From contig NZ_FOJG01000002.1 of the NCBI RefSeq assembly GCF_900110835.1, positions 1,764,979 to 1,828,978 of the forward strand: 64,000 bases of DNA, in the 5' to 3' direction. Both the position numbers and the translations under genes were made by a program. The stretch is from Chitinophaga arvensicola (GTDB lineage Bacteria > Bacteroidota > Bacteroidia > Chitinophagales > Chitinophagaceae). This document shows positions 31,792 through 39,600 of this stretch, piece after piece. Under the pieces are notes generated by a model that saw nothing but the letters and a program-made list of their open reading frames with translations, was not told where the DNA came from and did no database searches. How positions within the stretch are numbered: position 1 is the stretch's first letter; the number at the start of each line of letters is the position of its first letter.

Positions 31792-33312
31792 GTGAGCGCA
31801 TCTAATTTTGGCAACGATTTCTTAAACGAGGAAAATTTACCTATTCCTATTCCGCCGGCAAAGGACGGATGGGCGGATATGGCATCGCGGTTAAATGCTA
31901 TTCCGCCTCCATCTGCGCCTGCATCTACCCCTCTTAAAATTTTCCAGCTTTTTCCGGCGGCAGCGACTGTATGCGCATGTGTAGTAGCCATAGGCATCGT
32001 TTTCCTGGTTGTTAAAAAACAGCAGCCTACCACTCCCCCATCTGCCAGCAACAACATTCCTCCACAGCCTGCAAAAGAGGAAATAGTGCATTTACCGGCA
32101 CTAACGTCAACGGATACACAAGGAAAAGACACCAGCATTTCCGGAGAAAACACCCAGGAAAGTGCCGTGATAGCAGATAATAAAACCCACCACGTAAACA
32201 CCTCCGGGGAAGGTGCTACAGCTGATAATAAAACTCCCCATGAAAATGCTTCCGGGGTAAGTGTTGCCCTTGGTAATAAAAAACATCAGGCAGGTATTTC
32301 CGGAGATACCAGTGCAGCGCATAACAAAATGCGTCAAACAGTGAGCGTTTCCCGAAAAACTGCTGTAAAAGCGCCTTTAGCGCACCCGGGTGCTAACCGG
32401 CCGGCAATTATCTCCGGACAACAAAATACAACAGCCAATAAAACTCGCAACCCGGAACTGGCGGCGGCAAAACACAAAATGCCCGGGTCCGAACTGATGA
32501 ACGACAGCCGCAAGGACGCGTTTCAACTGGCCGATCCCCCCGGCGCCGGGAACAACCATACGAATACACCTGCTCAACTATCATCCATCCCGTTGCCGGT
32601 GTCTTCCCTACTTTTAAACCGGCCAATTCCGACGCATATTGACATGCAGCACAAGAAAACGTTTCGCCCGGATAACCAGAACGGATGGCTGCTGATGCCG
32701 CAATGGCAATTCTGGGTGCCCGTTTCAGGCAGTGCGTATTACCTGGCAGGCCCGAATGGAAACAATCAGCCATTACGGATGCTGATACCAGGTGTAAGGA
32801 TAGCCAGGCAATGGGATAAGATGGCAGTACTCTGGGAGTTTAATCCTGTTACAAGTGAAACGTACAAAGATCCTGTACTATCTTCCCGTACAGTCACCAA
32901 CCCGGATAGCTCCACCGATATTACGACTGTCACCCTGCACAAGCAGTTTGGCTGGAACACCGCATTGGGCTATCAACACCGGCTATTCAGACGTTGGCAG
33001 GTGGCCGCAGGGATACAGTTTAATTACTGGCAGCAGGAATACATTCACAAGCTGAATTATCATATTTCCAATTCACTTCCCTCCGGCGGACAGAACAGGG
33101 ATACCACCTATACCCCGGCGAAAGAAAGAACGGGGCGTGCTACATGGAAAATACCTGCGGAAATTTATTACGATGCCCCGCGATGGCAGGCAGGATTACG
33201 GGTAGAACTTCCATTAAATAGCAACCGGAACGACAGTTCAAATACCCCGATAAAAACGCCGGTGGCTTTTCAACTGATGTTCCGGTATAAACTCCTGCAT
33301 CGCAGGCCATGA
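31792..33312 (+). CDS. Probable membrane-anchored anti-sigma protein with barrel-like C-terminus
   Basis: A 506-residue protein of a type often paired with sigma factors in Bacteroidota. Short cytoplasmic N-terminus with DGWADMASRLNAIPPP, one transmembrane segment about 53-73 (FPAAATVCACVVAIGIVFLVV), a low-complexity linker with four degenerate repeats around (A)DNKTxHxNxSG (residues about 125-185), and a C-terminal part (about 280-505) of alternating aromatic strands like an outer-membrane beta-barrel domain. The N-terminus resembles the W-containing anti-sigma segment of such proteins. A GTG start at 31792, eight bases after the sigma stop, indicates coupling. Exact function unknown. Confidence 0.7.
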   Translation: MSASNFGNDFLNEENLPIPIPPAKDGWADMASRLNAIPPPSAPASTPLKIFQLFPAAATVCACVVAIGIVFLVVKKQQPTTPPSASNNIPPQPAKEEIVHLPALTSTDTQGKDTSISGENTQESAVIADNKTHHVNTSGEGATADNKTPHENASGVSVALGNKKHQAGISGDTSAAHNKMRQTVSVSRKTAVKAPLAHPGANRPAIISGQQNTTANKTRNPELAAAKHKMPGSELMNDSRKDAFQLADPPGAGNNHTNTPAQLSSIPLPVSSLLLNRPIPTHIDMQHKKTFRPDNQNGWLLMPQWQFWVPVSGSAYYLAGPNGNNQPLRMLIPGVRIARQWDKMAVLWEFNPVTSETYKDPVLSSRTVTNPDSSTDITTVTLHKQFGWNTALGYQHRLFRRWQVAAGIQFNYWQQEYIHKLNYHISNSLPSGGQNRDTTYTPAKERTGRATWKIPAEIYYDAPRWQAGLRVELPLNSNRNDSSNTPIKTPVAFQLMFRYKLLHRRP

Positions 33313-33978
33313 CTATCTGGGTAACAGGTACGGCTGTACGGCTTTTTCCCAGATGGCGTATCCTTCTTTGTTCATATGCAGCATATCCTGGAGGAACAGT
33401 TCCTTGCGTGGCTTACCGTTGCTATCCAGCATCAGGGGATAAATGTCAACGAAAACGGTATTTTTCTCTGAAGCGAGATAATCTTTAATCAGTGCATTGG
33501 CTTGCTTTCCTTTTTCAAAAAATGCCTCCCGGGAAGGGCTGGGCTTCATAGAAATATACACGATGGGCGTTTCGGGCAGCTTACTGCGGATAGTGGCATA
33601 CAGGATTTTAAACCGCTGCAGCAAGGTATCTGCGTTCACGCTTTGATCCGGCAGATCGTTCTCTCCCACGTAAATCACAATCTGGCGGGGTTCGTATGGG
33701 AAAATGATGTTATTGGCAAAATAAGTGATGTCGTTGGTAACAGCGCCACCTACTCCCCTGTTCAACACTACATAGCTGCTGAAATTACGTTCCAGGTCGT
33801 CCCATTTGCGGATGGAAGAGCTGCCCACAAAAAGAATAGGATGCACCGGAGGAGCATACATCTTGTCGAATTCCTGGATGGTGCGGATGTCGTTTTGAAA
33901 ACGCAGCGGCGATTGTGCCCATAAATAGCCAGTGATGGGTAGCAACGCAAAACACAAAAGAAATAAAGACTTTCTCAT
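33313..33978 (-). CDS. SGNH/GDSL hydrolase, exported
   Basis: A 221-residue SGNH-fold esterase. Signal peptide ending YLWAQ (21); block I GSSSIRKW with nucleophile Ser in 52-55; block II NRGVGG (73-78); block III GEND (105-108); block V DMLHM with D198 and H201. It resembles periplasmic carbohydrate acetyl- or acyl-esterases. Its sequence is close to the N-terminal half of the fusion gene at 62555 (both share RQIVIY-GENDL and KPSPSR-like blocks). Confidence 0.9.
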   Translation of the reverse strand: MRKSLFLLCFALLPITGYLWAQSPLRFQNDIRTIQEFDKMYAPPVHPILFVGSSSIRKWDDLERNFSSYVVLNRGVGGAVTNDITYFANNIIFPYEPRQIVIYVGENDLPDQSVNADTLLQRFKILYATIRSKLPETPIVYISMKPSPSREAFFEKGKQANALIKDYLASEKNTVFVDIYPLMLDSNGKPRKELFLQDMLHMNKEGYAIWEKAVQPYLLPR

Positions 33979-34044
33979 AACAATAAAATTTTCGACAAGC
34001 CATTAAGATAATCGAAAAATATCTAATTTGGAATAAACTATGTC

Positions 34045-34452
34045 ATGAATACCCATCCGCTGAACCTGACTATCCGTTTTTTACTGGAAATCATCATGCT
34101 GATCATACTGGGTTGCTGGGGCTGGCAATTGGGCCAACATTGGCTGTCTTATGTACTGGCGATTGTTTTCCCGCTGGCGGCAGCGGCACTGTGGGGGATT
34201 TTCCGGATCGAAAATGATCCTAAACCAGCTCCGGTGGCGATTCCCGGCGTAGTCAGATTATTACTGGAGTGGTGGTTATTCGGATTAGCGGTGTGGGGAT
34301 TAAGAGCGCTCGGGCATCCATTGCTCAGCAACTGGCTGGCAGCTATTGTGCTGATTCACTATGCCGTGTCCTGGGACCGGACCGCCGTGATGCTGCAAAA
34401 CAAACCCTACAAAGGGTTTGCCGGCAAGAAGATAATGGGAATTAAATCCTAG
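34045..34452 (+). CDS. YrdB/DUF2568 membrane protein
   Basis: A 135-residue, four-helix membrane protein of the YrdB (DUF2568) family: LRFLLE-like opening (IRFLLEIIMLIILGCWGW), LWGIFRIENDPKPAP as the conserved loop, and LEWWLFGLAVWGL. Function unknown. TAATTTG at 34024-34030 is a plausible -7 element with one base missing from the consensus. The end overlaps the convergent ABC ATPase gene by four bases. Confidence 0.85.
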   Translation: MNTHPLNLTIRFLLEIIMLIILGCWGWQLGQHWLSYVLAIVFPLAAAALWGIFRIENDPKPAPVAIPGVVRLLLEWWLFGLAVWGLRALGHPLLSNWLAAIVLIHYAVSWDRTAVMLQNKPYKGFAGKKIMGIKS

Positions 34453-35432
34453 AAATACCAGACGGTTTCCGGCGCCACACTTACATTTACAGCAGCCCCT
34501 TTTTTCAGACGGGTATCGGTGGTTTTGACAGTCACCACTTCATTTCCCAAAGCTACTTCCGCTTCCAGAAAACTTCCATAGTAGGCGATGTCACGGATTT
34601 TGCCAGGAATGGCGTCTTTCTTTGTACGTACCAGTTTAAAATCTTCCGGGCGGATAAATATGTTTTTCCCATTGAGCGTAATGCCGGGTAAACCTTCCAG
34701 CACCGAAGCTTTGCCGGGAGCGAGCAAGTTATATTTTCCAAACAGCCCGGCTACATATTCATTGACCGGCTGATTATAAATTTGCTGAGGAGAGCCCTGC
34801 TGTACTATTTCCCCATCTTTCATCACCAGGATCTGATCTGCCCACGGGAGAATATCCATGGGATCGTGCGAGATGAGCATAATGGTGATGCCCAGTTTTT
34901 CTCCTATATCGCTGATCACATTTTTCAGGATACTTTTATGGATCATATCGAGATTGGAAAAAGGCTCGTCCAGCAAAAACAGTCTGGGTGCAGATATTAG
35001 CAGTCTTGCCATAGCAATCCGCTGTTTTTCACCACCAGACAACTGGTCTGTTTTTCTTTTCAGCAGGTGGGAGATCCGGCAGATACGATAAATTTCTGCT
35101 GCATCTTCATCAGTGAGTTTATTGGCGTAGGATAGAATTTCTTCTACCCGGTAATTATTTCTGAGTTCAAAATGCTGGGAGAGATAGGCGGTACCAGGAT
35201 GGCCTGGTATCAGCACTTCCAGGGCACCTTTTACGCGCCGGCCTTCAAACATCACAGTACCGGCATCTGCCTGTGCCATGCCACCCACAATTTTCATGAG
35301 GGTACTTTTACCGGAGCCGGTTTCACCGGCGATCACTATTTTCTGAAATGGCTGTTGAGTAAAGCTGACATCCTTTAAAATATAAGCGCCGTGCAGTTCC
35401 TTGCTGATGTTTGATACTTCGAGAAAATTCAT
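34449..35432 (-). CDS. ABC transporter ATP-binding protein with TOBE domain
   Basis: A 327-residue ATPase: Walker A GETGSGKS (36-43), Q-loop region YLSQHFEL, signature LSGGEKQ (131-137), Walker B LFLLDEP (151-157), H-loop SHD (H189) and a C-terminal TOBE-like domain (about 235-327). The TOBE domain is typical of import ATPases for Fe3+, polyamines, molybdate or sugars. No permease or binding protein is encoded nearby, so it is an orphan here and its substrate is not known. Confidence 0.88.
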   Translation of the reverse strand: MNFLEVSNISKELHGAYILKDVSFTQQPFQKIVIAGETGSGKSTLMKIVGGMAQADAGTVMFEGRRVKGALEVLIPGHPGTAYLSQHFELRNNYRVEEILSYANKLTDEDAAEIYRICRISHLLKRKTDQLSGGEKQRIAMARLLISAPRLFLLDEPFSNLDMIHKSILKNVISDIGEKLGITIMLISHDPMDILPWADQILVMKDGEIVQQGSPQQIYNQPVNEYVAGLFGKYNLLAPGKASVLEGLPGITLNGKNIFIRPEDFKLVRTKKDAIPGKIRDIAYYGSFLEAEVALGNEVVTVKTTDTRLKKGAAVNVSVAPETVWYF

Positions 35433-35470
35433 TCGTGCAAATTAGTAAAAAATGCGGACTAAGCGAAGGA

Positions 35471-35506
35471 AGCGCCTCCGGCGCTTGTATTGAAGCAGGA
35501 GGCGCT
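35471..35506 (-). terminator. Probable terminator at the end of the hexosaminidase operon
   Basis: Perfect nine-base arms AGCGCCTCC (35471-35479) and GGAGGCGCT (35498-35506), directly after the dipeptidase stop on the minus strand. A T-rich stretch lies about 20 bases further. Confidence 0.65.
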
Positions 35507-35512
35507 GCTGTT

Positions 35513-36586
35513 CTATGCTTTCCACGCATTCCGCAGAAAACGCAGCCAGTTACCATGCATTACATTCTCAATATCTGTAGCACTATAACCTCTTTTGCTG
35601 AGCAGTGCGGGCAATTTCTGCATATCTGCGATTGTTTCCAGGTCGTACGGGCATTGTTCTTTACCGAAAGCGCCGTCCAGATCGGTGCCTATGCCTACGT
35701 GCAGCGAGTTACCCGCCAGCTGGCAGATATGATCCATATGATCGATCATTTTTTCCAGGTTGCAACCGGTAGCTTCCGGAGTGGAGGTGCCACGTACCCA
35801 GCCGGGTACCATCATCCAGGCGTCGAGCGCGCCACCTATCACAGCGCCTTTCTGGATAAGGGTTTTGATCATATCATCGCTGAACTGACGGTTGTGATCC
35901 ACGAGGGCACGGCAATTGTTATGACTGGCCCATACCGGGCCGTTAAACAGCTCCATGGCGTCCCAGAACGCATCATCGCAAAGATGGGTGGCGTCGAGGA
36001 TGATGCCCAGTCTTTCCATTTCACGGAGCAGTTGTTTTCCTGCATCATTCAGGTGGCCGGTGGCATCGGTGCCGTTCGCATATCTTCCGGGGCCATAATG
36101 GGCGGGGCCCATGGCACGAAGTCCGTTATTCCAGGCCTTTTCAAGGTAGCTGATATTCACGATGGAATCAGCGCCTTCCAGGCTGAGGATATAACCGATG
36201 GGCTTTTTATCATTGGGCGTACCGTCGTTCCAGCGTTGTAAATGTTGTTCCAGATCTTGCCGGTCTCTGATCATTACCATTTCGCCGGCATCTTCCATGG
36301 CTTTGTACCAGGCCAGCTGTCCCTGAGTCTGTGCCCAGGCCTGTTCGGGTGAATGCCAGCCGGGAAGCGGGTTATCCAGCGCTACATAACGGCCGATCTG
36401 CGTGGCTACCACCAGGCCGATATTGCCTTTGCGTAATTCAGGAAATGCCACTACCCCTTTGGCGCGATCGGGTTTGTCTGTCAAACCGGCTTCACGTGTG
36501 CGGATGGCATTCACGGGTTGTTGCAGGTCCCTGTTCCATTCCAGCGCATTCATGCTGAGATCCAGATGTGCATCTATTGTAAACAT
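35513..36586 (-). CDS. Membrane dipeptidase family (M19) peptidase
   Basis: A 357-residue zinc amidohydrolase of the renal-dipeptidase family, acting on dipeptides, often with a D-residue at the C-terminal side. Metal motif HLD (H7, D9) at the N-terminus, SLEGAD for the bridging glutamate, DATHLCDDAF, ASHNNCRAL and GIGTDLDG are all visible. No signal peptide, so cytoplasmic. It is the last gene of the minus-strand operon, 15 bases after the kinase gene, and with RidA and a GntP permease it hints at D-amino-acid or muropeptide salvage. Confidence 0.9.
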   Translation of the reverse strand: MFTIDAHLDLSMNALEWNRDLQQPVNAIRTREAGLTDKPDRAKGVVAFPELRKGNIGLVVATQIGRYVALDNPLPGWHSPEQAWAQTQGQLAWYKAMEDAGEMVMIRDRQDLEQHLQRWNDGTPNDKKPIGYILSLEGADSIVNISYLEKAWNNGLRAMGPAHYGPGRYANGTDATGHLNDAGKQLLREMERLGIILDATHLCDDAFWDAMELFNGPVWASHNNCRALVDHNRQFSDDMIKTLIQKGAVIGGALDAWMMVPGWVRGTSTPEATGCNLEKMIDHMDHICQLAGNSLHVGIGTDLDGAFGKEQCPYDLETIADMQKLPALLSKRGYSATDIENVMHGNWLRFLRNAWKA

Positions 36587-36600
36587 AGTCAGTTCCTTTT

Positions 36601-37641
36601 TTAACGAATAATTCTTCCGGACAAGCCGTTCTTCATCAGTTCTTCTATTTCTTCCCGGCTCACAATGGCCCAGTCGCCCGGGATGCTTTGTTTGATGGCG
36701 CCGCAGGCGGTTGCAAAGTCGATGGTTTGCTGCGGCGTAAACGCTTGTATGAGGCCATATAACATGCCGGCGGTAAAGGCGTCGCCGGTGCCGATCTGGT
36801 CGGTGATATCGGTGATGGCGAATCCGCTGGCATAAAAAAACTTCCCTTCATGCGCCAGGGCGCCGGTATACCATAGCTGCTGGTCTTTTACCCGGCGGAA
36901 GCTCATACCCAGTGTTTTTAAGCGGGGCATATGCAATTGCAGGGCAGTATAGCATTGCTCAAACCGTTGTTCTAACGGCAACGACTCATCGGTGTCTATA
37001 TCAAAATAAACTTTTGCAGCATCCAGGTCGGCTACGGTTATTTCGCTGTGTTGCAACAACCCGGGCATAACAGCAGCGGGATGTGCGCCATATTTCCAGA
37101 GTTTGGAACGATAGTTAAAATCAGAGGAAATGGTAACACCAGCTGTTAATGCAGCTTCCAGGGCTTCGCGGCAAACATCGGCAGCACTTTCAGAAACGGC
37201 GGCGGCTACTCCTGACCAGTGAAAATGGGAACTTTGTGAAAAGACATCAGCCCAGGGAATTTGTCCACGTTGCAAAGCCGCATAGGACGTGCCTTCCCGG
37301 TCGTAGATCACCCTTGTGGGGCGGATGTTATTACCTGGTTCAGTGAAATACAGGCCCAGCTTATCGCCGCCATAAAGGATGTGTTGTGTAGCTACACCAT
37401 GACTTTTCAGCTGTTGTACACCTGCGGTGGCCAGATCATGGGCAGGTACCCGCGTAATATATTGCGTGGGGACGCCCAACCTGGCGAGCAGTACACATAC
37501 ATTGGCTTCTGCCCCGGCGTACCAGGAAGTAAATCCATCTGTTTGCTGAAACCGTTTGCCTCCATTACTGTGTAAGCGCAGCAATAATTCGCCAAAAGCG
37601 GTTACGCTGAGACCCTTGTTTCCATCCGGTTTGTGCATCAT
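36601..37641 (-). CDS. kdgK: PfkB family sugar kinase, 2-keto-3-deoxygluconate kinase type
   Basis: A 346-residue ribokinase-family enzyme. N-terminal TAFGELLLRLHSNGG, substrate segment SWYAGAEANVCVLLARLG, YFTEPGNNIRPTRVIYDREGTSYA as in KDG kinases, and the ATP/anion motif GTGDAFTAG. KDG kinases phosphorylate 2-keto-3-deoxygluconate to KDPG in uronate and aldonate breakdown. The altronate branch (uxaB-uxaA at 50221-53367), whose product is KDG, lies about 13 kb away. A different aldonate or ketose substrate cannot be excluded. Confidence 0.82.
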   Translation of the reverse strand: MMHKPDGNKGLSVTAFGELLLRLHSNGGKRFQQTDGFTSWYAGAEANVCVLLARLGVPTQYITRVPAHDLATAGVQQLKSHGVATQHILYGGDKLGLYFTEPGNNIRPTRVIYDREGTSYAALQRGQIPWADVFSQSSHFHWSGVAAAVSESAADVCREALEAALTAGVTISSDFNYRSKLWKYGAHPAAVMPGLLQHSEITVADLDAAKVYFDIDTDESLPLEQRFEQCYTALQLHMPRLKTLGMSFRRVKDQQLWYTGALAHEGKFFYASGFAITDITDQIGTGDAFTAGMLYGLIQAFTPQQTIDFATACGAIKQSIPGDWAIVSREEIEELMKNGLSGRIIR

Positions 37642-37660
37642 TCAATTATTTTGATAGTTG

Positions 37661-37717
37661 GCGCCTGGTGATTCCAGTGAAAAAATACTCTTTTTCCTAC
37701 ATTAAATCACCAGGCGC
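37661..37717 (-). other. Intercistronic stem-loop between ridA and the kinase gene
   Basis: Perfect 13-base arms GCGCCTGGTGATT (37661-37673) and AATCACCAGGCGC (37705-37717) with a 31-base loop. No T tract follows on the coding strand, so it is more likely a stability or processing element than a terminator. Confidence 0.65.
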
Positions 37718-37733
37718 ACAAATATCCAAATAT

Positions 37734-38204
37734 TTAGTAGAGTTCAAATAAAGCTTCAATTTCTACCGGGATGTTGTCCGGCAATGATCCGAAGCCTACA
37801 GCACTTCTCACACCTACTCCATTCTCTTCTCCCCAGATGGCCGCGAATAACTCGCTGCAACCGTTAATGATATAGGGATGACGTTCAAAGTCGGGCGTAC
37901 AGTTCACCATACCTAATACTTTGATCACGCGTTTTACTTTAGCAAGACTACCCACATGTGTCTTAATGGTAGACAGCATCGTTAAACCCACCTGTCTTGC
38001 TGCCAGCTTACCCTGTTCCATATCCAGTGCATCACCGATTCTTCCGATGATCAGTGATTTATCGGACTGCACAGGACCATGACCGGAGAGATAAAGGTAT
38101 TTGCCATCGATCAGGAAAGGCTTGTAAACACCCAATGGCGCGGGGGCTGGTGGTAATTCCAATCCCAGGGCCGCTAATTTCTCTTCTGCATGATTGTTTT
38201 CCAT
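37734..38204 (-). CDS. RidA family enamine/imine deaminase
   Basis: A 156-residue RidA/YjgF homologue, starting at the ATG at 38204; the 32 residues before it overlap the permease gene and do not fit the family. RidA hydrolyses reactive enamines and imines made by PLP-dependent dehydratases, such as 2-aminoacrylate. Seen: the GKYLYLSGHGPVQ block, MEQGKLAARQVGLTMLSTIK and the C-terminal VRSAVGFGSLPDNIPVEIEA with the conserved Arg and Glu. Located between the GntP permease and the kinase, it implies an amino-acid or amino-sugar-acid substrate in the pathway. Confidence 0.9.
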   Translation of the reverse strand: MENNHAEEKLAALGLELPPAPAPLGVYKPFLIDGKYLYLSGHGPVQSDKSLIIGRIGDALDMEQGKLAARQVGLTMLSTIKTHVGSLAKVKRVIKVLGMVNCTPDFERHPYIINGCSELFAAIWGEENGVGVRSAVGFGSLPDNIPVEIEALFELY

Positions 38205-38271
38205 AGTTACTGTTTTAAAGTGCTTATAAAATGTGATTTGGTTATACTTTTTATTTTCCGGAGATGAATAC

Positions 38272-39585
38272 TCAGAACAACGCCTCCAGGGCCAGTACAC
38301 CGAGCAGGCCCGCTGTCCCTACAATTGTTTCCATGACTGACCATGATAACAACGTATTTTTTATACTTAAGTTAAAATATTCTTTAAACATCCAGAAACC
38401 GGCATCATTCACATGTGAAAACATGAGGCTGCCCGCTCCTACTGCCAATACCATCAGGTTAGGATCTGTATGTTCCCGCAGCATCAGGGGCGCAATCATG
38501 CCCGCCGCAGTGATGCCTGCAATGGTGGCAGATCCTACGCAAGCCCGGATAATAGCGGCCATCAGCCAGCCCAGTACCAGCACCGGGATATGCCACGACT
38601 GCATCGCCGCCGCAATTTCCCCACTCACCCCGCTATCTGCCAGCACCTGTTTTAACGCGCCCGCTCCTGCAATGATCAGCAGAATCATGGCAACGTCTTT
38701 AATAGCATCTGCATAAATATTCATCAGTTGCTTAATAGGTTTTTGCTGAAAAATACCTAATGAAAAAGTAGCCACCAGTACGGCAAAGAGCATAACGATC
38801 TGCGCATCACCCGCAAACAGCACCCAGCGGTGTGCATTACCGTCGCCCGTAAAAAAATGCGTCAGCAAGGTAGTCAATATGAGCAGAAAAACCGGTAACA
38901 GCGCCGTGACAAAGCTATTCCCCTTACCCGGCAATGGCGCCGTACTCACTGTTTGTTGTGCAAATAAGGCAGACGGCTCCGATGGCATATTTTTCAGGTA
39001 CCTGGCGAAGAATGGTCCGGCCAGCAACAGCGTAGGAATGGCCACCACCATGCCATACAGCAGCGTAAGTCCCATATCTGCATGAAACTGCGCCACCAGC
39101 GCCGTGGGTGAAGGATGTGGCGGCAGGAAACCATGTGTAACGGAAAGCGCCGCCAGTGTGGGCAAACCTATATAAACGGCCGGCAGCTTATATTGATATA
39201 CCACAGAGAAAATCAGTGGCACCATCAATACAAAACCAACCCCATAGAAAAGGGGGATACCGATGATAAAACCGGCGATCAGCAACGCCCACTGCATATA
39301 CCGTTCTCCGAACAACTGCATCAGCGTATTGGCGATTTGCCGGGCGGCCCCGCTTTCAGCCACCAGCTTGCCCAGCATGGCACCCAGTGCAATGATGCTG
39401 AGTAGCCCACCGATGGTATCTCCTATCCCCTTCTGCAGGGAGCCTGGAATTTTATCTGCCGGAATGCCCAGTAATACTCCCGCCAGTACGGATACAATCA
39501 GGAAAGCAATAAAGGCATTCATTTTACCCCAGGTGAGTAAAAGAATCAGCACGCCCATACATAGCAATACGATCAAAAACGACAT
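38272..39585 (-). CDS. GntP family H+ symporter (gluconate, D-serine or similar acid)
   Basis: A 437-residue, 12- to 14-helix permease: opening LLCMGVLILLLTWGKMNAFIAFLIVSV, GAMLGKLVAESGAARQIA and GIPLFYGVGFVLMVPLIF, all GntP signatures. GntP proteins carry gluconate, idonate, fructuronate, glycerate or D-serine (DsdX). Encoded 15 bases after the hexosaminidase and 67 before ridA. Company with RidA and a dipeptidase favours an amino-acid-like acid, while the KDG-type kinase favours a sugar acid; sequence alone does not decide. Confidence 0.88.
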   Translation of the reverse strand: MSFLIVLLCMGVLILLLTWGKMNAFIAFLIVSVLAGVLLGIPADKIPGSLQKGIGDTIGGLLSIIALGAMLGKLVAESGAARQIANTLMQLFGERYMQWALLIAGFIIGIPLFYGVGFVLMVPLIFSVVYQYKLPAVYIGLPTLAALSVTHGFLPPHPSPTALVAQFHADMGLTLLYGMVVAIPTLLLAGPFFARYLKNMPSEPSALFAQQTVSTAPLPGKGNSFVTALLPVFLLILTTLLTHFFTGDGNAHRWVLFAGDAQIVMLFAVLVATFSLGIFQQKPIKQLMNIYADAIKDVAMILLIIAGAGALKQVLADSGVSGEIAAAMQSWHIPVLVLGWLMAAIIRACVGSATIAGITAAGMIAPLMLREHTDPNLMVLAVGAGSLMFSHVNDAGFWMFKEYFNLSIKNTLLSWSVMETIVGTAGLLGVLALEALF

Positions 39586-39600
39586 ACAATTTCCGCTCCC

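Noticed and set aside
35411..36241. 276-codon plus-strand frame
   Set aside because: It is the complement of the M19 dipeptidase, whose zinc motifs are clear on the minus strand.
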